From Deltaproteobacteria bacterium (GTDB lineage: Bacteria > Myxococcota_A > UBA9160 > SZUA-336), in contig VGRW01000021.1 in the NCBI GenBank assembly GCA_016875225.1, positions 1 through 49,884 on the forward strand: DNA of 49,884 nt. The letters run 5' to 3'. The notes below the pieces were generated by a model, which had not been told where the DNA came from, searched no databases, and saw nothing but the letters and a program-made list of their open reading frames with translations. Made by a program: the position numbers and the translations under genes. Every line of letters starts with the position of its first letter. The stretch's first letter is position 1. This document shows, piece after piece, positions 1 to 8,315 of the stretch.

Positions 1-58
1 GCTTCGGTTCGCGAATCAGGGGCGCCACTCGCTCCCAGTCCCGATCCGTGAGGTCCAC
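1..58 (-). CDS. IS5-type transposase, N-terminal fragment (runs off the left edge)
   Basis: The minus strand reads GTG then VDLTDRDWERVAPLIREPK before leaving the window. This matches the N-terminal 'LTDxxWxxxxPLL' signature of IS5-family transposases (DUF4096 region). A GGGAGG ribosome-binding site lies just upstream of the GTG, which supports this start. Only 19 residues are visible, so it cannot be said whether the element is intact. A terminal inverted repeat cannot be confirmed from one end. The family assignment rests on the motif alone. Confidence 0.6.
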   Translation of the reverse strand, partial: MDLTDRDWERVAPLIREPK

Positions 59-244
59 GCACCTCCCCCTTCGAAAGGGGAGACGAGTCTCGCGTCAGCA
101 CCCGCTGCCCGAACTCGCGTTGGCTACACCGTAGCGCAACATCTATTTTGGGACCGCTTCTAGTGCGCAGGCGAAATTTTGCTTGACCGGCTGGTGAACG
201 CGGTGTTACTCTTTCCCCACGAAGTCCGGTAAACGTCTAATTTC
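59..244. other. Intergenic stretch between IS5-type transposase start and PEP-CTERM gene
   Basis: No gene is seen here. At 66-80 there is a hairpin (CCCCTT, loop CGA, AAGGGG) directly upstream of the transposase ribosome-binding site; it could shield translation of the transposase, or mark the region near the element's end. A possible but weak sigma70-like promoter for the next gene is TTGACC at 183-188 with TTACTC 17 bp later. The run at 150-240 is more AT-rich than the surroundings, as expected for a promoter region. Confidence 0.35.
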
Positions 245-916
245 ATGGACGGAGTTGGAATGCTGTTGCGGGTACGCGCTGCACTGGTCGCCTCGATGCT
301 CTCTCTCGCGCCGCTCGCCGGCGCCGCCACCCTGGACCTGACGGGTCTCACGGGTGCCGCCATCGCGTCCGGCTACGCCGGAACCGTGACCTACGCTGGC
401 AACGCCGCGTTCGGTCCGGTCACGTTCTCCGCGAATCCGGCGGGGAGCGATCTGACCTGGAGCGCAGGCAACGGCTTCGGCATCAACTGCCCGATCACGG
501 TCCGCGGATGCCTGATCGATTCCCCCTACGAGATCGACGCGCCCGAGGTGCTCTCGATCAGCTTCGCGACTCCGGTGCTGCTCACCTCGATCGACATCGG
601 CATGCTGTCCACGACGGGAATCAGCTTCCTGCGCGTGGTCGATCAGGGCTCGGTCGTCGGAAGCGACTTCACGATCGGGTTCAGCGCCGCGGGCGCGAGG
701 CACGGCCAGCTCACGCTCGACATCAACCGCGTGGTCACGTCGGTGAGCTTCGTGCCCGACCGCCGCGAGTGGCGCGACTTCACGCTCGCCAGGATCCGGA
801 TCGCCGACGGCGCCGGGCCGATCGGCACGAGCAATCCGATCCCCGAGCCGAGCTCGGTGCTTCTCGCGCTGCTCGGCGGCGGGATCGTCGCGAGCCAGAT
901 TCGCGCGCGCTCCTGA
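245..916 (+). CDS. PEP-CTERM sorting domain protein
   Basis: A secreted protein of 223 residues. It has an N-terminal signal peptide (hydrophobic stretch about residues 12-28 ending in LAGA) and a C-terminal PEP-CTERM signal: PIPEPSS, then a hydrophobic segment (VLLALLGGGIVAS), then basic residues ending RARS. By family knowledge, such proteins are cut and anchored or exported by an exosortase (EpsH/XrtA type); no exosortase lies in this window. The middle (residues 30-195) is a beta-rich exported domain of unknown function. Two in-frame ATGs, at 245 and 260, are possible starts; both keep the signal peptide. It may be an extracellular matrix or surface protein. Confidence 0.85.
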   Translation: MDGVGMLLRVRAALVASMLSLAPLAGAATLDLTGLTGAAIASGYAGTVTYAGNAAFGPVTFSANPAGSDLTWSAGNGFGINCPITVRGCLIDSPYEIDAPEVLSISFATPVLLTSIDIGMLSTTGISFLRVVDQGSVVGSDFTIGFSAAGARHGQLTLDINRVVTSVSFVPDRREWRDFTLARIRIADGAGPIGTSNPIPEPSSVLLALLGGGIVASQIRARS

Positions 917-935
917 GCGCCGCGCGAGAGACGAC

Positions 936-2216
936 TCAGTCGGAGGCAGGCCCGAGCCGTCGGGCCTCCAGATAGAAGCGCTTCTCCTCCGCCTCGCCGA
1001 GCGAGAACGCCTTTCGCGGCAGGACGCCGCGCCGCGCGACCGTCGGAAACAGCGCCGACTTCTCGAACGCGGGCAGCCGAAAGCCGATCCTGCGCGGCGC
1101 CGCCGCCAGCTCCGCCAGCGCCTCGTCGCCGTGGATGTAGTCGATGCGCGCCTCGGGGTGCTTCGCGAGCCAGCCGTCGAGAAAGCCCTGCAGCGCGGCG
1201 ACCGCCAGCGGCTCGTCTCCGGCGGGCAGCGTTGCGACACCGGACCGTGTCGAGGCCAGCCAGGGCAGCGCGTGCTTCGGGCCGGCGCCGGCAAGCCGGT
1301 CGAGGTCGGCGAGAAGCGCTTCCGGATCGACGTCGAAGACGATCCGGTGGATCGGTTCGAAGCGCAGGCCGGGGTCGTGCACGTTCACGAGCTCCACGAG
1401 CGCGAAGCGCGCCGGGTCCCGCTCGCGCTGCGCTGCGCCGAGCGCGCCCTTGCGGCGGTCCCAGAAGAGCTTCGCGGCCGCGAGCGAGTGGTTGCCGTCG
1501 CCGGAGGCGTACAGGAACGGATCGCCGTCGCTCGCCCCGTATTTCGCGGCCTGAAGCGCGGGCTCGGCCAGCGCCGCGAGCGAGCGCGCCACGCCTTCGA
1601 TCCGCGCCGGCTCGCTCACTGCGAAGCCCCGGATCCGGCCGGCCCCGTTCATGAGCTCGAAGTCGTAGAGCGCAGGCGTGCGAGAGGCCGCGTCGCAGAC
1701 CGGACCGATCACGGTCTCGCCGGGATCGTCGATCAGGACCAGCACGTGCGGTAGCTCGAGCGCCGCACCTTCTCGAACGCGCAGGCGCGGGGGCAGGCGC
1801 TCGGGGACGGTCGCCTCGGTCGGGCGCACGAGCGCTCGCGCGCCCGGGCGCCAGTCGTAGCGCTCGAGGTCCAGCGCCACCATCAGCCCGCGGCGCGCCG
1901 CGACATGAGGCGTGCTGCGCACGACCGCGACGAAGCCCCGCAGCGGCTTCGCGAAGACGCCCCGCGCCAGGTACTCGCGCATTCGCGCCTGGATCGCCGC
2001 GATCCGCGCCTCGATGTCGGGCGCCTCGAGATGGACCTCGGGCAGCACCAGACGCAGCGCGGACGGCGAATCACCGACGCTGTGGTCGACGGCCCGCCAG
2101 TACTCGGGCTGGGAGGTGTACTGGTCGCAGGCGACCACCGCCCAACGCGCGAGATCCACGCCGGCTGCGGGCAAGAGGATCTCGGGCACTTCGAGGCCGA
2201 TCTCGGCGAGGCGCAT
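936..2216 (-). CDS. DUF1015 family protein
   Basis: The 426-residue product begins MRLAEIGLEVPEILLPAAGV and continues with ACDQYTSQPEYW, the characteristic N-terminus of the DUF1015 family. A conserved GDGNHSLAAAK motif lies near the middle. The length is typical of the full family. The biochemical function of DUF1015 is not established; some homologues sit near amino-acid or nucleotide metabolism genes, but nothing adjacent informs the role here. The ATG at 2216 lies 37 bp from the end of the tRNA-Asn gene, which is transcribed toward it, so the two may share a transcript. Confidence 0.85.
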   Translation of the reverse strand: MRLAEIGLEVPEILLPAAGVDLARWAVVACDQYTSQPEYWRAVDHSVGDSPSALRLVLPEVHLEAPDIEARIAAIQARMREYLARGVFAKPLRGFVAVVRSTPHVAARRGLMVALDLERYDWRPGARALVRPTEATVPERLPPRLRVREGAALELPHVLVLIDDPGETVIGPVCDAASRTPALYDFELMNGAGRIRGFAVSEPARIEGVARSLAALAEPALQAAKYGASDGDPFLYASGDGNHSLAAAKLFWDRRKGALGAAQRERDPARFALVELVNVHDPGLRFEPIHRIVFDVDPEALLADLDRLAGAGPKHALPWLASTRSGVATLPAGDEPLAVAALQGFLDGWLAKHPEARIDYIHGDEALAELAAAPRRIGFRLPAFEKSALFPTVARRGVLPRKAFSLGEAEEKRFYLEARRLGPASD

Positions 2217-2253
2217 GCTGACCCTCGAGCCTCGCGCGCCCCGACCGCGACGA

Positions 2254-2329
2254 TGGCTCCCCGGGACGGACTTGAACCGCCGACCTAGTGGTTAACAGCC
2301 ACCCGCTCTACCAACTGAGCTACCGGGGA
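2254..2329 (-). tRNA. tRNA-Asn (anticodon GTT)
   Basis: On the minus strand a complete cloverleaf can be folded. The acceptor stem is TCCCCGG/CCGGGGA, the D-arm contains AGCTCAGTTGGTAGAGC, and the anticodon stem GGTGG/CCACT encloses loop CTGTTAA with anticodon GTT. The T-arm contains GGTTCAAGTCC, the discriminator base is G, and the CCA end is encoded. The gene is 76 nt. It sits alone between the DUF1015 gene and the Fn3 lipoprotein gene; no integrase or repeated attachment site is seen beside it. Confidence 0.97.
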
Positions 2330-2402
2330 ATGGGTGGCTCAGTCTACGGATGCGCGATCGGGATTCAAGTGGGCCCCCCAGCGGAGCGCGGCCGAACCCG
2401 CA

Positions 2403-3683
2403 TCACGGCACGACCAGGCGACACGGCGGCGCCGACTCCGTCTCTCCCGTCGCGCTCGCTCGCGTGAACACCACCGCGAGCTCCTTCCCGCTCTCGAGCT
2501 CCGGCAACGCGAGCTCGCCGCCGACCTCGGAGCTCGCGAGCTCGCGGTCCGGGCGCACGCTGCGAATCTCGCGGACGCGCAGCTCCGTGAAGCCCTCCGT
2601 GCTCTGCAGGTCCCAGGAGAGCCGCAGCCCGCCTTCCCGCCGGGACAGCCTCAGCCCCGCGTCCTGGCTCCTGACCGCGAGCGGGTCCGAGAGCAGGCTC
2701 TCCAGCCCGTCGGCGTCGGTCGCGCGCACGCGGTAGCGCGCGGTCTGGCCGCAGCCGACGCTCGTATCCACCAGCGCCGTCGTGCCGGCTGGGACCCGGG
2801 CGATCGGCATCTCGTCGGCGAAGTCGGACCCATCGGCGAGCGCGCGCCAGACCTCGTAGCCCGAAAGGTCCGGCTCGACGTTCGGCGCCCAGCGCAGGTC
2901 CACCCGGCCCAGCACGGAGGCGCTCGCCTCGACTCCGATCGGCGGCAGCGGCTCGGCCTTCGTCACGGCGCGAATCGGCTTCTCGGTCGGATCGCTCTCG
3001 CCGCCGAATCGGCTCACGGCGCTGATCTTGTAGTACATCACGCGCAGGTCCCCGGGAACCGTGTCCTCGTACACCGTATTGAGTCGACCCTCGACGAAGA
3101 CCACCCGCTCCCACGGTCCGGCCGTCGACGGGCAGCGGTAGATCGCGTAGCCCGAAACGCCGCTCGTCTCGCTCGGCTTCCAGGAGAGCACCGCGCTACG
3201 CGGCAGGTTCGAGTAGACCTGCAGACCCTCGGGCACGGCGGGGCGCTCCTCCGTCGTCGCGGTCAGCGCGGCGTGGTTTCGTGAGATCCGGCCCTTCGAG
3301 TCGTAGGGGTGGACGCGGTAGGCGTAGGTCTGGCCGTCGCCGAGCGCGCCCGCGGTCGCGCCGGCGTCGATGAAGACGGTGCCGAAGCGCGATCGGGTGA
3401 TGCCGACTCGCAGGTAGGCCTGGTCCGACTTCCCCTTCGCGCGCAGGATCGCGTACCCGGCGACGTCGCCGACCAGAACCGGGTCCCACGCCAGCCCGAT
3501 CTGGCGGTCCTGGTTCGAGGTGATGCGCAGGCCCTCGGGCGGCAGCAGGCGCGAGCTGCGGTCGAAGACGAGCTGCTCGTCGCTCGCGAAGAGGCGCTCG
3601 GCGATCATCGTCCGGGTGCTCGCGCAAGCCAGGCTGCCCGCCGCGAGAAGCACGAGCGCGAACCCGCGAATCTCACGGGCCAC
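2403..3683 (-). CDS. Lipoprotein with fibronectin type III domains
   Basis: A 426-residue exported protein. The N-terminus has a basic start, a hydrophobic core and a lipobox (GSLAC, Cys about residue 20), so it is probably lipid-anchored. At least three Fn3-like modules follow, recognisable by repeated 'x-L-x-W-x-P' and 'GYxIxR' strands: about residues 50-140 (IGLAWDPV...GYAILRA), 150-245 (AVLSWKPS...GYAIYRC) and 250-340 (VDLRWAPN...GYEVWRA). No catalytic domain is seen, so an adhesive or scaffolding role is likely. Its start overlaps the end of the upstream TPR lipoprotein by 11 bp, so the two are translationally coupled. Confidence 0.85.
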   Translation of the reverse strand: MAREIRGFALVLLAAGSLACASTRTMIAERLFASDEQLVFDRSSRLLPPEGLRITSNQDRQIGLAWDPVLVGDVAGYAILRAKGKSDQAYLRVGITRSRFGTVFIDAGATAGALGDGQTYAYRVHPYDSKGRISRNHAALTATTEERPAVPEGLQVYSNLPRSAVLSWKPSETSGVSGYAIYRCPSTAGPWERVVFVEGRLNTVYEDTVPGDLRVMYYKISAVSRFGGESDPTEKPIRAVTKAEPLPPIGVEASASVLGRVDLRWAPNVEPDLSGYEVWRALADGSDFADEMPIARVPAGTTALVDTSVGCGQTARYRVRATDADGLESLLSDPLAVRSQDAGLRLSRREGGLRLSWDLQSTEGFTELRVREIRSVRPDRELASSEVGGELALPELESGKELAVVFTRASATGETESAPPCRLVVP

Positions 3684-4755
3684 GGGTCTGGATCTCCTCG
3701 AGCCGCGAGAGCATCCGCTCCGCCCGGTCCACGTTTTCCCGGGTGCGCGCGTCGTCGGGCGCGATCAGCAGCGCGTTTCGCCACACCACGAGGGCCTTCT
3801 CGAGATCCTCGTCCTGGAAGTAGCGCTTGCCCTGCTCGTACAGCGCGGGCACGCGCGGGGCGAGCTCCGCGCGCAGCGTCGAGAGCCGGCGCTTCGCGGC
3901 CGCGTGCCGAGGCTCGATCCGCAGCGCCATCTGGTATTCGCGGATCGCGCGGTACGGATCTCCCATCTCCTCCGCCGTCTGCCCGGAGCGGAATCGGCCC
4001 TCCGCGATGATCTCTTCCGACGAGACGGACGGCGGCGGCAGGCGGGCCGCGGGGGGCCGGTGGGGCTCCACCGGCTTTGCCTGGTCCGCGACCTGCGCGT
4101 CGTCGCGCTTGATGTAGGAGAGATAGCCGAGCGCGGCCTCGTTCTCGGCGTCGAGCTCGAGCACGCGTTCGAACGCGCCTCGCGCCCCGTCTCGATCGCC
4201 GACGGCGTAGGCGCGTTTTCCGTCCTCCAGGAAGCGCAGCACCTGCGCGCCCGTCTCGGCCCGAACCTGGCGCAGCTCGATCTGGATCGCGGGATCGAAC
4301 GGATCGAGTCTCTGAAGCCGCTTCACCGCGTCGTTCGCTTCGCGCAGGCTGCCCGCGGCAAGAGCGGCGGCGAGATTCGCGCGCTCCGCAGCCTCTCGCG
4401 CCCGCAGCTCCCGGTAGAGTGACTGCGTTCGCGCGAGTGTCTGCGGCCGATCGGGGTCGAGCTTCAGCGCGAGTCGGTAGTAGAGCACCGCTTCCGAGAG
4501 GCGGCCTTCGTCCTCGAAGAACGCCGCGCGCTTCTCGTAGCGCGCAAGCGAGCTCGCGAGCTCGCGCTCGATCGTCTCGAGTCGCAGCTGCGCGCGCGGG
4601 TATTCGGAGCTCGACGGCGGGATGTCCCGCCATGCGCCCAGCGCACCCGCCACGTCGCCCTGGCTGTAGAGCTGCTCGCCGCGCAGATAGGCTCCTGCGC
4701 ATCCGACGAGCGAGAGAAGCAGGGCGCAGCAGAGGGCGGATCGGAGGCGCGGCAC
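3673..4755 (-). CDS. TPR-repeat lipoprotein
   Basis: Read from the GTG at 4755, the 360-residue product begins with a short signal peptide and lipobox (LLSLVGCAG). Helical repeats of TPR type follow throughout (AVLYYRLALKLDPDRPQ; AIREYQMALRIEPRHAA; ALVVWRNALLIAPDDAR). The open frame extends further upstream without a signal peptide, but that part is antisense-shadow sequence of the cyclase gene and was excluded. It probably acts as an envelope protein-protein interaction module. It lies 65 bp after the cyclase gene and overlaps the Fn3 lipoprotein by 11 bp, suggesting a three-gene unit. Confidence 0.82.
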   Translation of the reverse strand: MPRLRSALCCALLLSLVGCAGAYLRGEQLYSQGDVAGALGAWRDIPPSSSEYPRAQLRLETIERELASSLARYEKRAAFFEDEGRLSEAVLYYRLALKLDPDRPQTLARTQSLYRELRAREAAERANLAAALAAGSLREANDAVKRLQRLDPFDPAIQIELRQVRAETGAQVLRFLEDGKRAYAVGDRDGARGAFERVLELDAENEAALGYLSYIKRDDAQVADQAKPVEPHRPPAARLPPPSVSSEEIIAEGRFRSGQTAEEMGDPYRAIREYQMALRIEPRHAAAKRRLSTLRAELAPRVPALYEQGKRYFQDEDLEKALVVWRNALLIAPDDARTRENVDRAERMLSRLEEIQTRGP

Positions 4756-4820
4756 CGCGCGGATGTTAGGGGAAGCCGCACCCGCCGACAGGAAGCGAAG
4801 CTCCGCCGCGGCGTGCCCGC

Positions 4821-6158
4821 TCAGTACAGGACTTCGAAGACCTCGATGGGGTGATCGACCCCCTCGAGCATCCGGGTTCCTTCCGGCTTCACGTCGATCA
4901 GCTCGCCGAGCCGCCCGCGGACCTCTCCGGTGATCTTGATCTGGCCCGGGCCGGCCAGCGCCTGCATCCGGTTCGCGACGTTCACCGGCTCTCCGATCGC
5001 GGTGTAGTCCATCTTCAGCTCGGAGCCGATGTTTCCCACGACGACGGGACCGGTGTGGATGCCGATCCCGACCTCGAGCCGCACGAACGGCTTCCCCGCT
5101 AGCTCGCAGCCCCGATTGCGCTCGTTGATCGCTCGCTGGACGGCGATGGCGGCGGCGACGGCGCGCTGCGCGTGGTCGTCGGTCTCGATCGGCGCGCCCA
5201 GGTAGGCCAGGATCGCGTCGCCGATGTACTTGTCGACGGTCGCTCCGTGGTCGAGCAGCCGAGCCGTGATCAGGTCGAAGCACTCGTTCAGAAAGGCGAC
5301 GGTCCGCTTCGGTCCGAGGGTGCCCGTCAGTCGCGTGAATTTCCGGATGTCGAGATAGATGACCGAGACCTCGCGGAGCTCGCCCTTCAGATGGATCGAC
5401 TCGGGCGAGTCGATCACCTCGCGGAGCACGTGGTCGGAGACGTAGCGCCTGAACGCAGTCTCGATCCGGCGCTTCTCTCCCAGGCTCTCGCTCATCTCGT
5501 TGAAGGCGCGCGCCAGCACGCCGATCTCGTCGCGCGAGGTCGGCTGCACGCGCGCGGAGAGGTCGCCGGCCGCGAGCGCGTTCACCGCCAGGCGAAGCTG
5601 CCGCAGCGGTCGGCTCAGGATTCCCGACACGACGAACGCGATCACGAGGCCGATGCCGAGCAGGATCCCCGCGGCGACCAGCACCTGACGCCGCGCGGCG
5701 CGGATCGCGCGTCCGGTGACCGCCTTCACGTCGAGCACGACCTGCGCCTCGCCGATGTCGAGGTCGCGGTAGGTCATGCGCGCGGCCACGATCAGCATTC
5801 CGCCGAGCGGCCAGGTCGCGAGCTCCTTCTCGCGCGTCATGCGATCGCGGATCTCCGCCTCGTCGTCGCGCGAGGACGCGATCACGCGTCCGCTCTTGTC
5901 GAGCACGCGGGTGACGGTGACCTCCGACTCGTTCGAGACCGTCGCGAGCAGCTGCGAGAGCCGCAGGTCGTCCTCGAGCAGCAGCGGCTCGCGGGCGTTG
6001 CGCGCCAGCTGCTGAGCCAGGACGACCGCGCGCTTTCCGGCCTCGTCGGCCAGCGCCTGCGCGCTCCGCTCCAGCACGACCAGCGAGATCGTGCCGATCG
6101 CGCCCACCAGAAGGACGCTCGACAGGATTGCGAGCTTGAAGCGCAGCGGGAAGATCAC
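4821..6158 (-). CDS. Membrane class III adenylate/guanylate cyclase with HAMP domain
   Basis: A 445-residue sensor cyclase. TM1 lies at about residues 8-28, followed by a periplasmic sensing region (30-160), TM2 (about 162-184), HAMP (185-235) and a class III cyclase domain (about 262-440). The cyclase domain shows the metal-binding Asp in VIYLDIRKFTRL, the KYIGDAILA segment with the second Asp, and the catalytic VNVANRMQ (Asn-x3-Arg). All are intact, so it should be active; the DKYIGD context favours ATP as substrate. The GTG at 6158 is chosen because it follows AAAGGG and starts just before TM1. The frame is open upstream but overlaps the divergent phosphatase gene. Confidence 0.88.
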   Translation of the reverse strand: MIFPLRFKLAILSSVLLVGAIGTISLVVLERSAQALADEAGKRAVVLAQQLARNAREPLLLEDDLRLSQLLATVSNESEVTVTRVLDKSGRVIASSRDDEAEIRDRMTREKELATWPLGGMLIVAARMTYRDLDIGEAQVVLDVKAVTGRAIRAARRQVLVAAGILLGIGLVIAFVVSGILSRPLRQLRLAVNALAAGDLSARVQPTSRDEIGVLARAFNEMSESLGEKRRIETAFRRYVSDHVLREVIDSPESIHLKGELREVSVIYLDIRKFTRLTGTLGPKRTVAFLNECFDLITARLLDHGATVDKYIGDAILAYLGAPIETDDHAQRAVAAAIAVQRAINERNRGCELAGKPFVRLEVGIGIHTGPVVVGNIGSELKMDYTAIGEPVNVANRMQALAGPGQIKITGEVRGRLGELIDVKPEGTRMLEGVDHPIEVFEVLY

Positions 6159-6267
6159 AGGCGGGAAATTCCCTTTCCGTACCGAACGTTGGCCTGCGGT
6201 CCGAGGTTTTCGAAGCGTATCATCGGGGATCTCGCGCGCAAAGCAGGGCCGTCCTAGTCTGTGCGCG

Positions 6268-6945
6268 GTGGAGACAGCCCGGTCCGGCCGCGTCGTGATC
6301 TTCGACTTCGACGGCACGCTCGCCGACACGTGGCGCGACCTGGCCTCGGCTCTGAACCGGACGCTCGACGACGCCGGACTTCCCGCCGTCACGGGTCCAC
6401 AGGTGAAGGCGGGGATCGGCGACGGCGCGCTGAAGCTGCTCGCGATGTCGCTTCCCGAAGCGGAGCGCGCGCCGGAGCGACTCGAAGCCCACTACGAGCG
6501 CTTTCGCGCCCACTACGACCGCTGCTGTCTCGACACGACCGATCTCTACCCGGGAATGGCCGACTGTCTGGACGCGCTCTCCGGCGAGACCCTGGCCGTG
6601 CTCTCGAACAAGCCGGTGCGCTTCCTCGATCGCATCATCGAAGGCCTCGGCCTCGAGTCGATCTTCGGCGCCGTGCTTGGCGGTGACACGCTCTCGATTC
6701 GCAAGCCCGACCCGGCCGTTCTCGTGCACGTGCTCGACCGACTCGGCCGCCGATCCGCCGAGGTCTGGATGGTCGGCGACAGCGCCGTCGACGTGGAGAC
6801 GGGGCTCGCGGCCGGTGCGCGCACGATCGGCTGCGGTTGGGGACTGCGCGGTCGCGAAGAGCTGCTCGCGGCGGGCGCGGAATTCCTGCTCGAGCACCCG
6901 CGCGAGATCGCAGCGACGGTGCTGGGCCAGAAGGAGCGGGCCTGA
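6268..6945 (+). CDS. gph: HAD-superfamily hydrolase, phosphoglycolate phosphatase-like
   Basis: The 225-residue protein carries the HAD motifs in order: I DFDGTLADT (nucleophile and acid/base Asp), II SNKP, III the Lys in IRKPDP, IV GDSAVDVE. An alpha-helical cap lies at about residues 20-90. The pattern and length match phosphoglycolate phosphatase (Gph), which turns 2-phosphoglycolate into glycolate. That would feed the glcDEF-encoded glycolate oxidase about 27 kb away, though substrate cannot be read with certainty in HAD enzymes. The GTG at 6268 is chosen because it lies directly before the first strand. It is divergent from the cyclase gene, 109 bp apart. Confidence 0.8.
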   Translation: METARSGRVVIFDFDGTLADTWRDLASALNRTLDDAGLPAVTGPQVKAGIGDGALKLLAMSLPEAERAPERLEAHYERFRAHYDRCCLDTTDLYPGMADCLDALSGETLAVLSNKPVRFLDRIIEGLGLESIFGAVLGGDTLSIRKPDPAVLVHVLDRLGRRSAEVWMVGDSAVDVETGLAAGARTIGCGWGLRGREELLAAGAEFLLEHPREIAATVLGQKERA

Positions 6946-6998
6946 AGAACCGCCCGCGCGACTTGACCCCCGACGGAGCGAGGAGTCCACTAGCCGCG

Positions 6999-8315
6999 AT
7001 GAGTGCGACCGAGCGTCTGGCGGAGTTTGCCTGCGGGCTCTCGCTCGAGAAAGTGCCCGAGTCGGCGCGCGAGAGTGCGCGAGCGGCGATGCTCGACGCG
7101 GTCGCGTGCGCGATCGCCGGGCGCGACGAGCGCGTGACTCGCGAGCTGCGCGGCTTCGCGCTCGAGCAGGGCTCGTACCCTCGCGCGAGTCTCTGGGGAA
7201 CCGGAGAGCGCGTCTCGCCGGCGCTCGCCGCGCTCGTGAACGGAGCAGCCGCGCACGCGCTCGATTTCGACGACGTCTCCTGGGCGATGAACGGTCACCC
7301 GACGGTTCCGCTGCTGCCCGCCGCGTTCGCGCTGGCCGAGGCACTCGGGCGCTCGGGCGCGGAGCTGATGCTCGCTTACGTCGCCGGATTCGAAGTCCAG
7401 GCGCGGCTCGGACAGGCGCTCGGAAAGCCGCACTACGAGCGCGGCTGGCACGCGACGTCCACGCTCGGCGTCTTCGGAGCCACGGCGGCGTCGGGCGTGC
7501 TGCTCGGGCTCGACGCGGGCGCGCTTCGCCGCGCGTTCGGGATCGCGACCTCGCGGGCGGCGGGAACGCGCGGGAACTTCGGCACCGACGCCAAGCCGCT
7601 GCACGCGGGACTGGCCGCGCGCGCGGGTCTCGAGGCGGCCGAGCTCGCGCGCCGCTCCGTGACCGCGCGTCCCGACGCGCTCGAGATGGAGCTGGGGCTC
7701 GCGGATCTCTACGGCGGCGCGCGTCCGCTCGAGCTGCCGCCGCTCGACGCCGGCTTCGCGCTCGACGATCCGGGCGTGGAGCTGAAGCCGTATCCGTCGT
7801 GCCGCTTCACGCACCGCGCGATCGACGCCGTGCTCGCGCTGCGCGAGAAGCATGAAGGCCGCGAGCTGCGCGCGATCGAATGCGCGAGCGACCCGCTCGG
7901 GCTCTCGATCCTGATCTACCCGGAGCCTCACACCGGGCTCGAGGCGAAGTTCTCGCTCCAGTACTGCGTCGCGATTGCCTGGCTCTCGGGCTGGCCCGGC
8001 CTGGACGCGTTCTCCGATGCGCGCGCTGCAGCCGACGACGTCCAGGCTCTGCTCCGCCGCGTCAGCGTGCGCGCGACCCGCTCCGCCGACGAGGAGGTCG
8101 AGCTGATCTTCTCCGACGGCACGCGCGCGAGGCAGAGCGTGAGGATCGCGCGCGGACATCCGCAAAACCCGCTGAGCGACGCACATCGCGAGGCGAAGCT
8201 CGCGCTCTGTCTCGAGCCCGCGCTGGGTGTGCAGCGGGCACGGGCGCTGATCGACTCGTTCTCGTCGCTCGAGACCCTCCGCGACGTGCGAGAGCTTGCA
8301 GGGAGGCTCGCGTGA
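6999..8315 (+). CDS. MmgE/PrpD family protein (2-methylcitrate dehydratase-like)
   Basis: The 438-residue protein matches the MmgE/PrpD fold. It has an N-terminal helical domain with the family signature HALDFDDVSWAMNGHPT, then GWHATSTLGVFGATAA, and a central KPYPSCRFTHRAIDA segment. Family members dehydrate 2-methylcitrate or related hydroxy-acids. Its stop overlaps the GTG of the next gene (GTGA), and that gene encodes an isocitrate-lyase-type enzyme. This resembles the dehydratase/lyase pair of the methylcitrate cycle, but no methylcitrate synthase is present. An iminodisuccinate-epimerase-like or dimethylmalate-type pathway is equally possible. The ATG at 6999 starts the conserved domain. 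Confidence 0.82.
   Translation: MSATERLAEFACGLSLEKVPESARESARAAMLDAVACAIAGRDERVTRELRGFALEQGSYPRASLWGTGERVSPALAALVNGAAAHALDFDDVSWAMNGHPTVPLLPAAFALAEALGRSGAELMLAYVAGFEVQARLGQALGKPHYERGWHATSTLGVFGATAASGVLLGLDAGALRRAFGIATSRAAGTRGNFGTDAKPLHAGLAARAGLEAAELARRSVTARPDALEMELGLADLYGGARPLELPPLDAGFALDDPGVELKPYPSCRFTHRAIDAVLALREKHEGRELRAIECASDPLGLSILIYPEPHTGLEAKFSLQYCVAIAWLSGWPGLDAFSDARAAADDVQALLRRVSVRATRSADEEVELIFSDGTRARQSVRIARGHPQNPLSDAHREAKLALCLEPALGVQRARALIDSFSSLETLRDVRELAGRLA

Noticed and set aside
170-182. Sigma54-like element (GG...GC) upstream of the PEP-CTERM gene
   Set aside because: The spacing between GG and GC is 9 nt, not the required 10, and the flanking bases do not match TGGCAC/TTGC.
206-1294. 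Long open frame on the minus strand antisense to the PEP-CTERM and DUF1015 region
   Set aside because: Arg/Ser/Ala-rich, no domain; an artefact of high GC content opposite real genes. Similar long frames opposite most genes (for example opposite the DUF1015, topB and glc genes) were rejected for the same reason.
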